DNA of 57,714 nucleotides from Candidatus Kaiserbacteria bacterium (GCA_016217965.1 JACRFI010000015.1:80366-138079), one strand, 5' to 3'; positions 16,480-29,824 are shown, numbered from the stretch's first letter. Numbers and translations: made by a program. Notes: a model not told the origin generated them from the letters alone.

Positions 16480-16511
16480 GCCCCGTTAGATGCGATGCTA
16501 TCTAATGGGGC
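16480..16511. repeat. Hairpin with CCCGTTAGA core
   Basis: GCCCCGTTAGAT-gcgatgct-ATCTAATGGGGC: 12-bp arms with one mismatched/wobble pair and an 8-nt loop, just upstream of the RNHCP gene. Same core as the inverted pairs at 8688 and 32449. It may be a terminator for the gene ending at 16551 read from the minus strand, or a repeat-family member. Confidence 0.55.
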
Positions 16512-16550
16512 AAAATCCTCCACCTTCCTAGTAAACGCCATGTAAGAAAA

Positions 16551-17702
16551 CTAACGCTGTCCGACAAGTTCGCGTAGCGACTGAAGAATCCCGGAGAGAA
16601 TATCCCGAAACCGCAATAGAATATTGAAAAGCGGATCGGTAGTATTTGTCGAAGATGCAGAATAATTCACCCCGGCGCCAAATGTATCACCTTCCCTTTT
16701 TTCTACGCTGACTGTTGTCGAGCCAGATGTATAGGTGATGCCTGGCCGATCGGTAGAGGTAATTTCAAACTTGCCACCCGACGTTTCTACACTGATAGCA
16801 GAGCCCCCTGTACTTTTTCCAATAGCGACGCTTGAAAGAGTAGGTGTTGTCGATACACCAAGAAGAGACAGGAGTTTATCCGCAACGGATGTGCCGCCTT
16901 CCCCCGTAAGGCTGATGGGTGAGAGTGTACTAAGGCCGGATGAATAGGGCGTAGGTGCTCCGGTTTGCAGTGGACTGAAATATTGTCCCGGCTGTGCGCC
17001 ACCGGGTTGGTAGACCGGCTGCGCTTGCTGTGAAGGCATTGCTTGCGGATACTGCTGCCCACCTTGATTCGATTGGTATGCCTGACCGATGGATTGCGCT
17101 TGCCCGCCACCTGGTGGCGCGTATCCTGCTGCAGCGGAGGGTACATACTCACCGCCTGAAACTACAGGATCGCTTGTAAGTGGTCCACCTATTTGTCTCC
17201 ACTGCTGTGTCGTGTTTCCGCATACGCTGCCACTATTCACAAGCCCTTGATTTCCTCCTTTTCTGTAATCACCGTATGCGATGTCGTACTTGCTCCGCAT
17301 GACCGCGCATGTCCCATATTTGGCGCATCCTGATTCTCGAAATGCGCTGCCTGTGTCATGTACGTAGCCAATGACTTTTTCTATGGTATATCGCTTATAG
17401 TCTGCATTGCTGACATACGTAATGGAACCCATGTCGTAATATTTCCCGTAGTGGCTCGGATGCGCAGCAAGTGTGACATACTTTGATTTTCCAAGCCGAA
17501 AATCATCAAGTGTTTTTGGCACTGACCCAGCACCATTCGGGCCTGGGCGCGACGTCGCGAAGGGACCCTCAATATTTCCTCCAGCACCTGGCGCGTAACA
17601 GGTCACTCTTGCTTTGACCGGGATCGACATTTCTTCATTCGCTGCATGTCCGACTGCAGGAAGCACTAGGGCGATAGCCAGAAAAAAACCTGCGCGAAGC
17701 AT
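16551..17702 (-). CDS. Secreted protein with 3D/RlpA-like N-terminal domain
   Basis: 383 aa. Signal peptide 1-20 ends VGHA-ANEE. Residues 25-150 contain VTCYAPG, AAHPSHYGKYYDMGSITYVSN (pieces AAHPSHYGKYYDMGS, ITYVSN), VHDTGSAF and YDIAYGDYRK. The DTG and YDI..G spacing recalls the 3D and double-psi beta-barrel domains of MltA/RlpA-type murein enzymes, so a cell-wall role is possible (inference). The middle is Gln/Pro/Gly-rich, and the C-terminal 100 residues are Ser/Thr-rich with a short amphipathic end (RDILSGILQSLRELV). It is 53 bp downstream of another secreted protein gene. Confidence 0.65.
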   Translation of the reverse strand: MLRAGFFLAIALVLPAVGHAANEEMSIPVKARVTCYAPGAGGNIEGPFATSRPGPNGAGSVPKTLDDFRLGKSKYVTLAAHPSHYGKYYDMGSITYVSNADYKRYTIEKVIGYVHDTGSAFRESGCAKYGTCAVMRSKYDIAYGDYRKGGNQGLVNSGSVCGNTTQQWRQIGGPLTSDPVVSGGEYVPSAAAGYAPPGGGQAQSIGQAYQSNQGGQQYPQAMPSQQAQPVYQPGGAQPGQYFSPLQTGAPTPYSSGLSTLSPISLTGEGGTSVADKLLSLLGVSTTPTLSSVAIGKSTGGSAISVETSGGKFEITSTDRPGITYTSGSTTVSVEKREGDTFGAGVNYSASSTNTTDPLFNILLRFRDILSGILQSLRELVGQR

Positions 17703-17755
17703 CGCTCATATTGTACCCTCTATTTGGACGCTGTCTCTTCCGTCTGTTGAAATCT

Positions 17756-19159
17756 CTAGAGTATCGTGACGCTTGTTGTAGCCATCACCTCTTCCTTTGC
17801 GAGCGAGAAACATTTGAGCGTAAAGAGAACACTGCCAGACATGCTAGAGCTGGTCGGAACGGTTTGCACACCGTTATTCCCCTGTCCAATGCCAATATTC
17901 CCGGCTGCTCCTGATATTGAGAGTGTACAGCGTGGTTCGGATAAGACGCGCACACTGGACCAGCTGACGAACATCGCCTCTCCTCCCCGCACCTCTCTCC
18001 TTTGTGGAATGATCGCCAATATCGGCTTCAAGAGTTCGGGTGCAAAGGGTGTCGTAGTTGCGGTGACATTTGGATTGCCGATGCTTGGATTTTGTGGAGT
18101 TTGCGGTGTTTGAGGCGGCTTCTTTTCGTCCTTCTTGGCGCCAAACTGCGGCATTTTGAAATTCTTGAATAGATTTTGGAGCATGGAGCCAAGCTGCGAG
18201 AACAAACTGCTTGAAGATGACTGGTTCTGATTCTCTACAGCATCGGTCGGGTTCGCGTACGTACTTGCTGGCCACATATTTTGTGCACTTGTTTGTTGAT
18301 TCGTCGGGTGCAAGGGGTGGTTAAAACAATCGGGACCATATTTCCCTGGCACAACGTATATAGGGTGGATACTTGCTAAACAATCCCAATCCTTAGTGTG
18401 ACCTCCCTGCCTGTTATTGTTGATTCCCGCTTCTGGATTGAGCGCGGTTGCCTTTTTTGCCAATTCCTCTGCTTGATCATTGCTTAAACCTAATTTCTTG
18501 CCTAGCTCCTCAATTTTTTTCGGGTCGCCTTCCGCCATCGCCTGCAACATCTGCGGGTCCGTCTGGATTTTCTTTTGAATTTCCGGATCCTTGGTCACGG
18601 TTGCCGCAGCCGGCGCGGCGACCGCATCAGCAATACGTTTAGAGTCCGATAAAGGTGCGTCCTTGTTCGCACCCGCAACTCCCGGCAAAGGCTCTCCATC
18701 TTTATATGCCGAAGCTAACTTTTTCAATGAGGATAGATCACCATTACTGTTTTCGACGGTATCTATTGCATTATTGATACCTTGTTTGTCACATTTTGAG
18801 ATTTCAAACTTCCCCCCTTCCATTACCCCCCAAATTGTCGGCATTTCTACGCACAGTTTGGGAGGGATTTGTCCTGGCTTGCATCCGTACTTCGTATTTT
18901 CAACATCGCCTGTACATAGCCGTGTTTTTCCTATGGTAACCGTGGCGCCCCCTAATCCTCCCTCGAAAATTACTCGCTCATCCGTGCACCCAGAAAGATC
19001 CCCTGTTATCTGTTTAAGTTTGCCCGTAGCCCCTGCCAATGAGCTTTGATGTTTGACTGGACTTTCTTTAAACGAAGCACAATTTGATACTTTTGCTGCA
19101 TCCGATATAAACGGAAAAATTACTACGGCAATAACCGCAACGGCAACATGGCGAAACAT
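17756..19159 (-). CDS. Large secreted hypothetical protein
   Basis: 467 aa from the ATG at 19159, which gives a clean signal peptide (MFRHVAVAVIAVVIFPFISDA). Longer starts would run into atpC. Cysteines recur in spaced pairs through the first third. The middle is helical (about 170-260, AEELAKKATA). The segment DWDCLASIHPIYVVPGKYGPDC (pieces DWDCLASIHP, YGPDC) is distinctive. The last 90 residues look like an Ig-like beta domain (VRGGEAMFVSWSS, CTLSISG, SGSVLFTLKCFS). Function unknown. Probably in one unit with the 3D-like gene. Confidence 0.7.
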   Translation of the reverse strand: MFRHVAVAVIAVVIFPFISDAAKVSNCASFKESPVKHQSSLAGATGKLKQITGDLSGCTDERVIFEGGLGGATVTIGKTRLCTGDVENTKYGCKPGQIPPKLCVEMPTIWGVMEGGKFEISKCDKQGINNAIDTVENSNGDLSSLKKLASAYKDGEPLPGVAGANKDAPLSDSKRIADAVAAPAAATVTKDPEIQKKIQTDPQMLQAMAEGDPKKIEELGKKLGLSNDQAEELAKKATALNPEAGINNNRQGGHTKDWDCLASIHPIYVVPGKYGPDCFNHPLHPTNQQTSAQNMWPASTYANPTDAVENQNQSSSSSLFSQLGSMLQNLFKNFKMPQFGAKKDEKKPPQTPQTPQNPSIGNPNVTATTTPFAPELLKPILAIIPQRREVRGGEAMFVSWSSVRVLSEPRCTLSISGAAGNIGIGQGNNGVQTVPTSSSMSGSVLFTLKCFSLAKEEVMATTSVTIL

Positions 19160-19212
19160 ATTGCTACCATTGTAGCTCGTTCCCGTGGCCATTCGCCGCC
19201 CGTTGTTGAAAA

Positions 19213-19452
19213 CTAGATCAAGATAGTTACATTTCCTCCAGAGCACTCAAGCACTCCTCTGGCAACTTCAAACTCCTGCTCGCCACTTTTGCTTCGTGCC
19301 ATTATCGTGCCTTTGCGTAGAGTGGAGACAAGCGGCTCATGGTCGGCGAGGAGCGTCATCTCCCCAGCAGAGCCAGGCACTGTGACAGACTCAGCTTCGC
19401 CGTCAAATTTCGCACCTTCGAGCGATGTGATAACGAGATGGAAAGATTTCAT
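19213..19452 (-). CDS. atpC: ATP synthase epsilon subunit, N-terminal domain only
   Basis: 79 aa from the ATG at 19452; the apparent upstream extension is translated heptad repeat. It matches the epsilon beta-sandwich: FHLVITSLEGAKFDGEAESVTVPG (pieces HLVITSLEG, AESVTVPGSAGEMTLLADHEPLVS) and GVLECSGGNVTILI. Typical epsilon subunits have about 130-140 residues. The C-terminal helical hairpin that inhibits ATP hydrolysis is absent, so regulation by epsilon may be lost. Last gene of the atp operon. Confidence 0.92.
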   Translation of the reverse strand: MKSFHLVITSLEGAKFDGEAESVTVPGSAGEMTLLADHEPLVSTLRKGTIMARSKSGEQEFEVARGVLECSGGNVTILI

Positions 19453-19512
19453 AGGGTATAGGGTATTGGGTATAGGGTATAGGGTATAGTAATTGCCCAC
19501 CCTAGACCCTAG
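19452..19512. repeat. Heptad-phased inverted repeat d, atpD/atpC spacer
   Basis: Five consecutive TAGGGTA-type heptads plus TAGTAAT in 7-bp phase (19452-19493), the first overlapping the atpC start codon. The opposite arm has two ACCCTAG heptads (19499-19512) ending 3 bp before the atpD stop codon. ACCCTA is the complement of TAGGGT. The whole spacer is repeat. Confidence 0.85.
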
Positions 19513-19515
19513 TGG

Positions 19516-20970
<1,455 letters not shown>

Positions 20971-20974
20971 CTTG

Positions 20975-21886
20975 TCATTTCATCGCCTCGATACCGCTTG
21001 TGATTTCTGAAACCTCGCGCGTAATGGCAGCTTGGCGGACTTTGTTGAATTTGCGCGTGAGCAAGATAGACATCTCTTTCGCTTTGTCCGTCGCACTTTT
21101 CATTGCAACCATTCGCGCAGAGTGCTCTGACGCCTTTGACTCGAGCATCTTGTGATAGATGGCGGTGTTCACGAGAATGGGCAGAAGTTCGTTGATAACT
21201 TCGCCCGCTTCCGGCTCTATCGTGTACGCGGGCGCGGCCTTCAGCTCCAGTTCCTTGCCGTATCGGCCAAGCGCGAATTCCATATCCTCCACGATGTGTT
21301 TTATTATCTCCTCCGAGAGGGGCAAAATTTTGTGCATCTGCGCATGCTGTTCAAAGATGGATTTAAAGTTGGTATATGCGGCATACATCTCGCGAACTCG
21401 CTCGCCTAAGTATTCACTGAGCACGTGATCCGTTATCTCCCGAAAATGTTCAGTATCTATATCATCAGAGACGTTCAATCGGTGATACGCAATCTCGTAC
21501 CCGCGAGAAAGCGCGTATTCATAGCCTCGTTTTCCAAGACAAATAAATTCGAGGTCCGCAGCGCGAAAATTCCTGCCGCGGATGAAATTGTCGACTTTTT
21601 TAAGAACCGCGCTGTTGAAACTTCCCGCAAGCCCCTTGTCGCTCGTGATGACGAGGATGGCGACTTTCCCCTTTCGTCCCTCTTTTGTCAGAGGATGATT
21701 CCCAACCTCTATGCTTCCCGAAAGCGCGCGCAGTATCTGGAACGCCGCCCCAGCATACGGACGAGCCTGAATGGCTCTCTCCTGCGCCTTTCGCATCTTT
21801 ACGGCGGACACCGCCTGCATAGCACGGGTCACCGTCGATGTCTTTTTCACTGAAAGAATCTTTGCTTTGATGTGTTTGAGGGCCAT
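20975..21886 (-). CDS. atpG: ATP synthase gamma subunit
   Basis: 303 aa. Central rotor shaft of F1. The N-terminal helix reads HIKAKILSVKKTSTVTRAMQAVSAVKMRKAQ (pieces SVKKTSTVTRAMQAVSAVKM) and the C-terminal helix EMSILLTRKFNKVRQAAITREVSEI (piece NKVRQAAITREVSEI), the two most conserved gamma segments. ITSDKGLAGSFNSAVL is the central-domain signature. The upstream neighbour on its strand is the 87-aa gene, 6 nt away. Confidence 0.96.
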   Translation of the reverse strand: MALKHIKAKILSVKKTSTVTRAMQAVSAVKMRKAQERAIQARPYAGAAFQILRALSGSIEVGNHPLTKEGRKGKVAILVITSDKGLAGSFNSAVLKKVDNFIRGRNFRAADLEFICLGKRGYEYALSRGYEIAYHRLNVSDDIDTEHFREITDHVLSEYLGERVREMYAAYTNFKSIFEQHAQMHKILPLSEEIIKHIVEDMEFALGRYGKELELKAAPAYTIEPEAGEVINELLPILVNTAIYHKMLESKASEHSARMVAMKSATDKAKEMSILLTRKFNKVRQAAITREVSEITSGIEAMK

Positions 21887-21892
21887 ACGTTT

Positions 21893-22156
21893 CTATACTT
21901 GCTTCGCCTCGGGACTCTGTGGTTTCCCTTCCAACTTGGATATCTCTTCGTCGAGAGCGAGAAGCCGCGCTTTTGCTTCAGCGATATCGCCTTCAATGCC
22001 AACTTTCTGAGTTCCATGAACACGTGGATCATTGGAAATCTCGATGAGATTAACCACTTTTCTCGACACGGCATCTCTTGCCTGTTTATACACGCCGAGC
22101 TTCTCCTTATCAGTTGCCCGCTGCATATAGTTGTCGAAGTCTCTCGTTTCCATATG
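21893..22156 (-). CDS. 87-aa helical protein inserted between atpA and atpG
   Basis: 87 aa from the ATG at 22156; the longer open frame upstream is antisense-type shadow of atpA. It is charged and predicted almost all helical: METRDFDNYMQRATDKEK, YKQARDAVSRKVVNLIEISND and AEAKARLLALDEEISKLEG (in pieces). It lies 16 nt after atpA and 6 nt before atpG, so it is surely co-expressed. I do not recognise it. Its position suggests an assembly factor or an extra stalk or regulatory subunit (inference), perhaps compensating for the short delta or epsilon. Confidence 0.75.
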   Translation of the reverse strand, partial: HMETRDFDNYMQRATDKEKLGVYKQARDAVSRKVVNLIEISNDPRVHGTQKVGIEGDIAEAKARLLALDEEISKLEGKPQSPEAKQV

Positions 22157-22172
22157 TGGAGCACATTTCCTA

Positions 22173-23744
22173 CTATGCGAATAAATCCTTGTGCACTTTT
22201 TTGAATTCCACCATTGCTTTATCAATGTCCTTTTTTGTCTCATCCGTGAGGTTGCCCGTATTGCGGATCTCGAGGAGCACCTTCTGCCCGTACCCGCCGT
22301 CCAAGAATCGTATCCACCGCGCTTCGGCCTCACGTATTTTTGCGACAGGAACATCTGCAAACAATTTGTTCGTTGCCGCGTAAATAACTGCGACCTGCCT
22401 TCCGACAAGCATGGGTTCCCCATTCTTTTGCTTCAAGATTTCTACCATGCGCTGGCCCGAGCCAATGCGCTCCGCCGTCGCTTTATCGAGGTCTTGCGCG
22501 AATTGCATGAACGCTTCGAGTTCGCGAAATTGCGCAAGCTCGAGCTTCAGTGTGCCTGCGACGGCTTTCATCGCTTTCTTCTGCGCGGATGAGCCCACGC
22601 GCGAGACAGATGCTCCTACGTCGATAGCAGGACGTATGCCTTTGTTGTAGAGCTCTGCAGTCAAGAATATCTGCCCGTCAGTTATTGAGATAACGTTCGT
22701 AGGAATGTATCCAGAAATGTCGCCATCTTGCGTTTCAATTATGGGAAGCGCCGTTAGGGAGCCGCCGCCCTTCGCATCAGAAAGGCGTGCGCTTCTCTCG
22801 AGGAGCCGTGAATGCAAATAGAACACGTCGCCCGGATATGCTTCGCGGCCAGGCGGACGGCGGAGGAGGAGCGAGAGTTGGCGGTATGCAACTGCTTGCT
22901 TCGAAAGATCATCGTACACAACGAGCACATCCTTCCCCCGGTCCATAAAATATTCGCCGATGGCGACTCCAGAAAATGGAGCGAGGTACTGGAGGGCAGC
23001 AGGTGCAGAGGCTGGAGCGTCGACGACGATGGTGTATGAAAATGCATCATTGTCTTTCAATTGCTGCACAATGCGCGCAGTCTTTGATTCCTTCTGTCCG
23101 ATCGCGATATAAACACAAATTGGGCGGCTTTCTTCTGGTTCGTACTTCTGGTTGATTATCGTGTCTATCGCAATAGTTGTTTTTCCAGTCGAGCGGTCGC
23201 CAATGATGAGCTCGCGTTGTCCGCGCCCGATAGGTATCATCGCATCAATAGCTTTGATGCCTGTTTGAAGAGGCACAGTGACTGATTTTCTGTCGATGAC
23301 ACCATACGCTTCTCTCTCAACAGACATGTACGTCGGCTTTTTAAACGGGCCCTTGCCATCTATCGGTTCGCCAAGCGCGTTCACCACGCGGCCAAGGAGT
23401 TCTTCACCAGAAGGTACCGAGAGTACCTTGCCAGTTGATTTCACAAGCATGCCTTCAGAAACTCGGGCAGAATCTCCGAGGACGACAGCGCGAACGCCAT
23501 CTTCTTCAAGGTTAAGGAGAAGGCCATACAATGCTCCTTCCCCGGATTGCATGGACTCTTTCAAAGATTTTTTGGATGATTCCTCAAATTCCACGATCTC
23601 GCTCATGACGGCGTTCGACAGCCCGTCTATCGCAACGACACCATCGCCCACCGCGGTCACTCGCCCGACATGCGTGCTTTCTGATTTGGGCTGGTACTTT
23701 TCGATCTCTTTGACGATCTTCTCGACAATGGTGTTATTCGACAT
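22173..23744 (-). CDS. atpA: ATP synthase alpha subunit
   Basis: 523 aa. Non-catalytic nucleotide-binding subunit of F1. Walker A GDRSTGKT is at 182-189. Other family blocks are [37 protein letters not shown] (pieces [24 protein letters not shown]) and ISVTDGQIF-type [10 protein letters not shown]. The arginine finger lies in the conserved SVSRVG. The atpH gene ends 5 nt upstream. Confidence 0.97.
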   Translation of the reverse strand: MSNNTIVEKIVKEIEKYQPKSESTHVGRVTAVGDGVVAIDGLSNAVMSEIVEFEESSKKSLKESMQSGEGALYGLLLNLEEDGVRAVVLGDSARVSEGMLVKSTGKVLSVPSGEELLGRVVNALGEPIDGKGPFKKPTYMSVEREAYGVIDRKSVTVPLQTGIKAIDAMIPIGRGQRELIIGDRSTGKTTIAIDTIINQKYEPEESRPICVYIAIGQKESKTARIVQQLKDNDAFSYTIVVDAPASAPAALQYLAPFSGVAIGEYFMDRGKDVLVVYDDLSKQAVAYRQLSLLLRRPPGREAYPGDVFYLHSRLLERSARLSDAKGGGSLTALPIIETQDGDISGYIPTNVISITDGQIFLTAELYNKGIRPAIDVGASVSRVGSSAQKKAMKAVAGTLKLELAQFRELEAFMQFAQDLDKATAERIGSGQRMVEILKQKNGEPMLVGRQVAVIYAATNKLFADVPVAKIREAEARWIRFLDGGYGQKVLLEIRNTGNLTDETKKDIDKAMVEFKKVHKDLFA

Positions 23745-23749
23745 ACAAA

Positions 23750-24109
23750 TTATGTGGTTGCGCGATTATATATTGAAAGCAATGCAGATTTCCAGCTTGC
23801 GTCCCTGAGTGTTTCCTTGTCCTCGAGCCGCCAGCCTCCTATCAACGTCTCGTCGATCATGAGTTCTGCATCTTTTGCGCCCGATTCCTGCCTGGCACGT
23901 TTCTCCGAGCCCTTCTCCGCGATCACGAGTACAGAGAGCTTTTTTTGCATTTCTCGCGCTGCGATACGCTCGAACGCACGCCCAACCTGCCTAAAGAGCG
24001 AAAGCCGCCCTCTTTTCTCCAACGCACCACGTAGCGCGTCTACGGCTTGTTTCGGGTCCATGTCCTTTTGTATGGTTTTCCAGAGTGCCTGAGCGTACGC
24101 CTTGTCCAT
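23750..24109 (-). CDS. atpH: ATP synthase delta subunit, shortened
   Basis: 119 aa against about 175-180 in most bacteria. The identification rests on position (between b and alpha) and on the C-terminal OSCP-like segment [30 protein letters not shown] (pieces [24 protein letters not shown]), matching the delta motif in which a strand ending GG is followed by a short helix. The N-terminal six-helix bundle that binds the tip of alpha seems reduced. It links the peripheral stalk to F1. Confidence 0.82.
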   Translation of the reverse strand: MDKAYAQALWKTIQKDMDPKQAVDALRGALEKRGRLSLFRQVGRAFERIAAREMQKKLSVLVIAEKGSEKRARQESGAKDAELMIDETLIGGWRLEDKETLRDASWKSALLSIYNRATT

Positions 24110-24113
24110 AATT

Positions 24114-24557
24114 TTATGCGCTTTTTTGCCTTAGTATTTTCTCAGCAGCAAGCATCGCCGTTCTCGCTATCTCCCTTTCGCTTGAAAGTAACGCTTGTCG
24201 TTTCGCCTCTTCCGCACGCGCACTCGCGTCTGCCAAAATTGCTTCAGCGCGCTCTTCCGCAGCCACAATCATTTGCTGGCGCTTCTCGTCTGCACGAGTG
24301 CGTGCTTCTGCGACCAACTCTTCTGCCTTGCGCGCAGCCTGGAGCACGATTTCCTTTCCCTCTCCGTCGGACGCTGCGAGCTTCCGTGCCGCCTCATCGG
24401 CATTTTGGACCCCTTCTTCTATTTTCTTTTTTCTATCTTCTATTATCTTCAGGACCGGTGTGTAGAGATACTTCCACAAAATAACGAGCAATATGCCAAA
24501 ATTAAGCGCCTGTATGAGGAGCAGTTTCCAGTTAATTCCAAAAGCCGCGAAAAGTTC

Positions 24558-24563
<6 letters not shown>
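24114..24563 (-). CDS. atpF: ATP synthase b subunit
   Basis: 149 aa. One N-terminal membrane helix (INWKLLLIQALNFGILLVILW, pieces LLIQALNFGILLVILW), then an Ala/Glu/Lys/Arg-rich helix forming the peripheral stalk (ADEAARKLAAS, AEELVAEARTRADEKRQQM in pieces). Length and position fit. Its start codon lies in the heptad repeat array e (AGTCATG overlaps the ATG). Confidence 0.93.
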
Positions 24564-24926
<363 letters not shown>

Positions 24927-24975
24927 ATCGAATGCCGCCATAATAGCATAGAATTTTCGGCTTACAATCGCGGTT

Positions 24976-25773
24976 TTAGTGTGCTTCTTCTCCATGCGGC
25001 TCCTCTATGGCGAGCTTGATGAAGAACAACGTAAGTAGCGCGAAGATCGCGGCCTGGAGAAATCCGATGAAGATCTCGAACAGCATCAAAAGGACAGGTA
25101 CCCCGTATGGGGCAAAGAACGTCGCAACGCTGATTACCACAGCGCCAGCAAAAATGTTCCCAAAAAGCCGGAACGAAAGTGATATAACGCGCACCAATTC
25201 TCCAATAAGCTCTATAAGTCCTACTGCAAAGCCAACAGGATTTGTGATGGGGTTCTGAATGAACTTGCTACCGTACTTCCATACACCGATAGCAAGGATA
25301 CCGGTGATCTCGATAACAAAAAACGATACGAGTGCGAGGACAAGTGGCGTCGTCAAGTCGGTATTCGCACCCCGAAGAAGCGGATGATGATTGTACGTGA
25401 GGCTGCCAACTCCGGGGAGGAATTCGAGAATGTTGGCGACAAACACGAAAAGAAAGATGGTCATAAGCAGCGGAAAGAATTTCCGCGCCATATCCCGGCT
25501 TCCAAGTGTCTCCGCTACATAGTCATATACAAATTCAAAAATGTATTCGATCAGGGTTTGGAATTTGCCCGGTAGCAACTTCAGCTTTGTACGAAGTGTG
25601 AACGCGAGGATGATAAGAATCCCCATTGCGACAAGGCTTGTTAAGACAGTATTGGTAACTGGAACTCCAAGGAAAGTGCCCAATTTTTCCGCTGCGAGTG
25701 CAACATGGATGCCTGATTCTGTAGCGGCCCCTGCGGCATCGCCTGCGTGTTCTACGACCGATTCCATGGCCAT
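24976..25773 (-). CDS. atpB: ATP synthase a subunit
   Basis: 265 aa, about six membrane helices. The proton-channel arginine is R202 in ISLSFRLFGNIFAG. The conserved block LEFLPGVGSLTYNHH and the C-terminal IFIGFLQAAIFALLTLFFIK (pieces GFLQAAIFALLTL) support the call. First recognisable gene of the atp operon. Confidence 0.96.
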   Translation of the reverse strand: MAMESVVEHAGDAAGAATESGIHVALAAEKLGTFLGVPVTNTVLTSLVAMGILIILAFTLRTKLKLLPGKFQTLIEYIFEFVYDYVAETLGSRDMARKFFPLLMTIFLFVFVANILEFLPGVGSLTYNHHPLLRGANTDLTTPLVLALVSFFVIEITGILAIGVWKYGSKFIQNPITNPVGFAVGLIELIGELVRVISLSFRLFGNIFAGAVVISVATFFAPYGVPVLLMLFEIFIGFLQAAIFALLTLFFIKLAIEEPHGEEAH

Positions 25774-25797
25774 GATGGTCGCGATTCTAGCACATTT

Positions 25798-26145
25798 TTA
25801 GCCTTGAGACAGCCTCTTCTCTGCCTCTGTAATTAATTTTGCCGTATTCGAAGGCGGCAATCGCACATCGGATAACTTACCCTTTAGAGTCGCCAGAAGA
25901 AATCGTTGTTTTTGCTTCGCGCAAGGAGATAGTTCAGAAAACGCGACATCTAAATCTTCACGCATAGAACCCAAGCCAACCCAAACCTTTGCGCGCTTCG
26001 TATCGTTTGCATAATATATTTGCGTGACCATTCCGCTGACAACAGAATCTGCATCGCCCTTAATTTGCGGACGCATTTCAATGAGCGATCCCTCGATTAT
26101 TGGCGGATAAGAATCGGCGGTATCAAGTGAACGCATTTCAGACAT
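25798..26145 (-). CDS. Hypothetical soluble protein upstream of atpB
   Basis: 115 aa, no membrane helix, so it is not AtpI or AtpZ. The N-terminal part looks beta-rich (IIEGSLIEMRPQIKGD, AKVWVGLGSMREDLDVAF in pieces), and the C-terminus is helical (TAKLITEAEKRLSQG). It lies 24 nt upstream of atpB and 12 nt after the hydrolase stop on the same strand. I do not recognise a family; a link to ATP synthase is only positional. Confidence 0.6.
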   Translation of the reverse strand: MSEMRSLDTADSYPPIIEGSLIEMRPQIKGDADSVVSGMVTQIYYANDTKRAKVWVGLGSMREDLDVAFSELSPCAKQKQRFLLATLKGKLSDVRLPPSNTAKLITEAEKRLSQG

Positions 26146-26157
26146 ATGCTCACTATA

Positions 26158-27024
26158 CTATTGCACCGTTGCCCATTTTCTAATTGCCTCGGCCACATAC
26201 CTCTCGCCCCCCTTGAATCCATGCTTCACGTTCGGAATTGTTACAAATTTGAAATCCCGTCCAGCCAAGTGTTCTTCAAACCACGCCTTAATCGCTCCTG
26301 GTTTTCTGTCTGCATACTGTTCTTTCCCCGCCCAAAGCGCGAAGATGGGAACTTTTACCGATTTCAGCGTGCGTGGCGTTTTATCTGGCTGCGCGTAGGT
26401 AAATATTTCCTCGACACTATCTGGAGAGTACAGTGATATCAAACGCTGTGCGTCATCAAGCTCTTCTGGCCAAACTGAGAGAGGGACCAGCTCGTGCTTT
26501 TTACCGCGCCTGACGAGTTCTCTTGCGTAGGCAGTAGCCTTCGCGACTTTTTTCTTCCCATGATTCTTTATAGCACCCGCATAATCCGATACGGGAGCTA
26601 GCAGGATTATGCCGCGAACTCCCTTCCCATATTTACTCGCCCAATATATAGATTTCTGACATCCGGTTGAATGTCCTGCGAGATACACATTCTTCGCGCC
26701 TTGTTTTTTTGCAAAGTTAATTGCGCCCTGTATGTCATCGACACAGTCTGTAAATACTTCGTGCGCAGAGCCGGCGACGAGCGACTTTCCTCCTTTTTTT
26801 GTCGAGGATACTTGATTAACAATGCCATTTCCCCGATTACTGAACGTAAGAACAGCAGTGCCTCTATCCGCCAGCTTCTCTGCTATTGAAAGCATGCTGA
26901 ATGCGCTCCCCCTCAGCCCATGCACGAAAACAATCGTGCGTTTGGATTTTTGAGGGCCGAACCATAATCCTCGAAGTATGAATTTCTTCGGGGTAACTAT
27001 CTCAATAACATGGCATTGTCGCAT
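26158..27024 (-). CDS. Alpha/beta-hydrolase
   Basis: 288 aa from the ATG at 27024. The oxyanion region is VFVHGLRGSAF, the nucleophile elbow GHSTGCQ (Ser), and the likely acid and base are Asp near ALWAGKEQYADRKPG and His in NVKHGFKG. An extra DGXG-type block (FSNRGNG) follows strand 4. It resembles peptidase/esterase members of the family with a short lid. Substrate unknown; no signal peptide. Two tandem hairpins separate it from the gene upstream. Confidence 0.85.
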   Translation of the reverse strand: MRQCHVIEIVTPKKFILRGLWFGPQKSKRTIVFVHGLRGSAFSMLSIAEKLADRGTAVLTFSNRGNGIVNQVSSTKKGGKSLVAGSAHEVFTDCVDDIQGAINFAKKQGAKNVYLAGHSTGCQKSIYWASKYGKGVRGIILLAPVSDYAGAIKNHGKKKVAKATAYARELVRRGKKHELVPLSVWPEELDDAQRLISLYSPDSVEEIFTYAQPDKTPRTLKSVKVPIFALWAGKEQYADRKPGAIKAWFEEHLAGRDFKFVTIPNVKHGFKGGERYVAEAIRKWATVQ

Positions 27025-27050
27025 TTGAAAACTATATAGGTTAATCACGA

Positions 27051-27098
27051 TAAGCAAAGAGGTCAGCGTAGCCGACCTCTTCACTCCTTTCAGGAGTT
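27051..27098 (-). terminator. Tandem hairpins, minus-strand terminator
   Basis: AAGAGGTC/GACCTCTT (27057-27081) and ACTCCT-ttc-AGGAGT (27083-27097). Read on the minus strand, the second stem ends in CTCTTTGCTT, a weak U-run. It separates the 41-aa gene and adenosylhomocysteinase region from the hydrolase. Confidence 0.55.
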
Positions 27099-27119
27099 GG
27101 AGGAACGAACTTTCCGAGC

Positions 27120-27245
27120 TTACCGGCGACGAATAACACGTCCTCGCGTTTGCTTTATTACGGCCTCCGCGAGAGCATTATTCGTAGTCGGTTTTGGCTC
27201 CGTCGGCTTCGGTTCGTCTGTCTGCTTGCCGTCTTTCTCACTCAT
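27120..27245 (-). CDS. Small charged protein (41 aa)
   Basis: 41 aa, ATG at 27245 to TAA at 27120: MSEKDGKQTDEPKPTEPKPT, then NNALAEAVIKQTRGRVIRRR. Acidic/Pro-rich first half, basic end. It is downstream of the adenosylhomocysteinase gene and is followed by a terminator-like hairpin pair. No family recognised. Confidence 0.5.
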   Translation of the reverse strand: MSEKDGKQTDEPKPTEPKPTTNNALAEAVIKQTRGRVIRRR

Positions 27246-27378
27246 TGGCTTACCTCCGTGCCCTCTAGAGTGGACCCGAGAAATTTAACATTCTCAGATG
27301 TCTTAGACAAGGCAATATGTGTACGCTCCTGTCAATTTCTGGAAGCAAGAGGCTCCAAGTCGTCACCTACAAGCTATT

Positions 27379-29597
<2,219 letters not shown>

Positions 29598-29606
29598 AGC
29601 AGATTA

Positions 29607-29693
29607 TTATTTCTTCTTTTTTCGCTTTGGTTCGCGCTTTTGCTTCGCTTCGTCAACTTTCTGAAGCACAAAATGTATTTCTTCTGCAAACAT
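29607..29693 (-). CDS. Possible 28-aa basic peptide
   Basis: ATG at 29693 to TAA at 29607: MFAEEIHFVLQKVDEAKQKR, then a Lys/Arg run. It ends 10 nt before the PfkB kinase start on the same strand. Too short to judge; it may be a leader peptide. Confidence 0.3.
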   Translation of the reverse strand: MFAEEIHFVLQKVDEAKQKREPKRKKKK

Positions 29694-29824
29694 GTGCAAA
29701 TTCTAACATAGACCGTTATTCACCCCGAAAGATGCCACACCTTCCTATTCTCTAACCCTATCGCGGGCTAGCCAGCCGAACTTGCCGTGTACGCTTCGAT
29801 AATTGCGTATCTCACGCCAGAGGC

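Noticed and set aside
19452-19493. TAGGGTA array looks like a telomeric repeat
   Set aside because: It has only five units, is degenerate, lies inside an operon, and shares its layout with non-telomeric heptad spacers.
27097-27288. 63-codon plus-strand frame
   Set aside because: It is antisense to the better-supported 41-aa gene and starts within a terminator hairpin.
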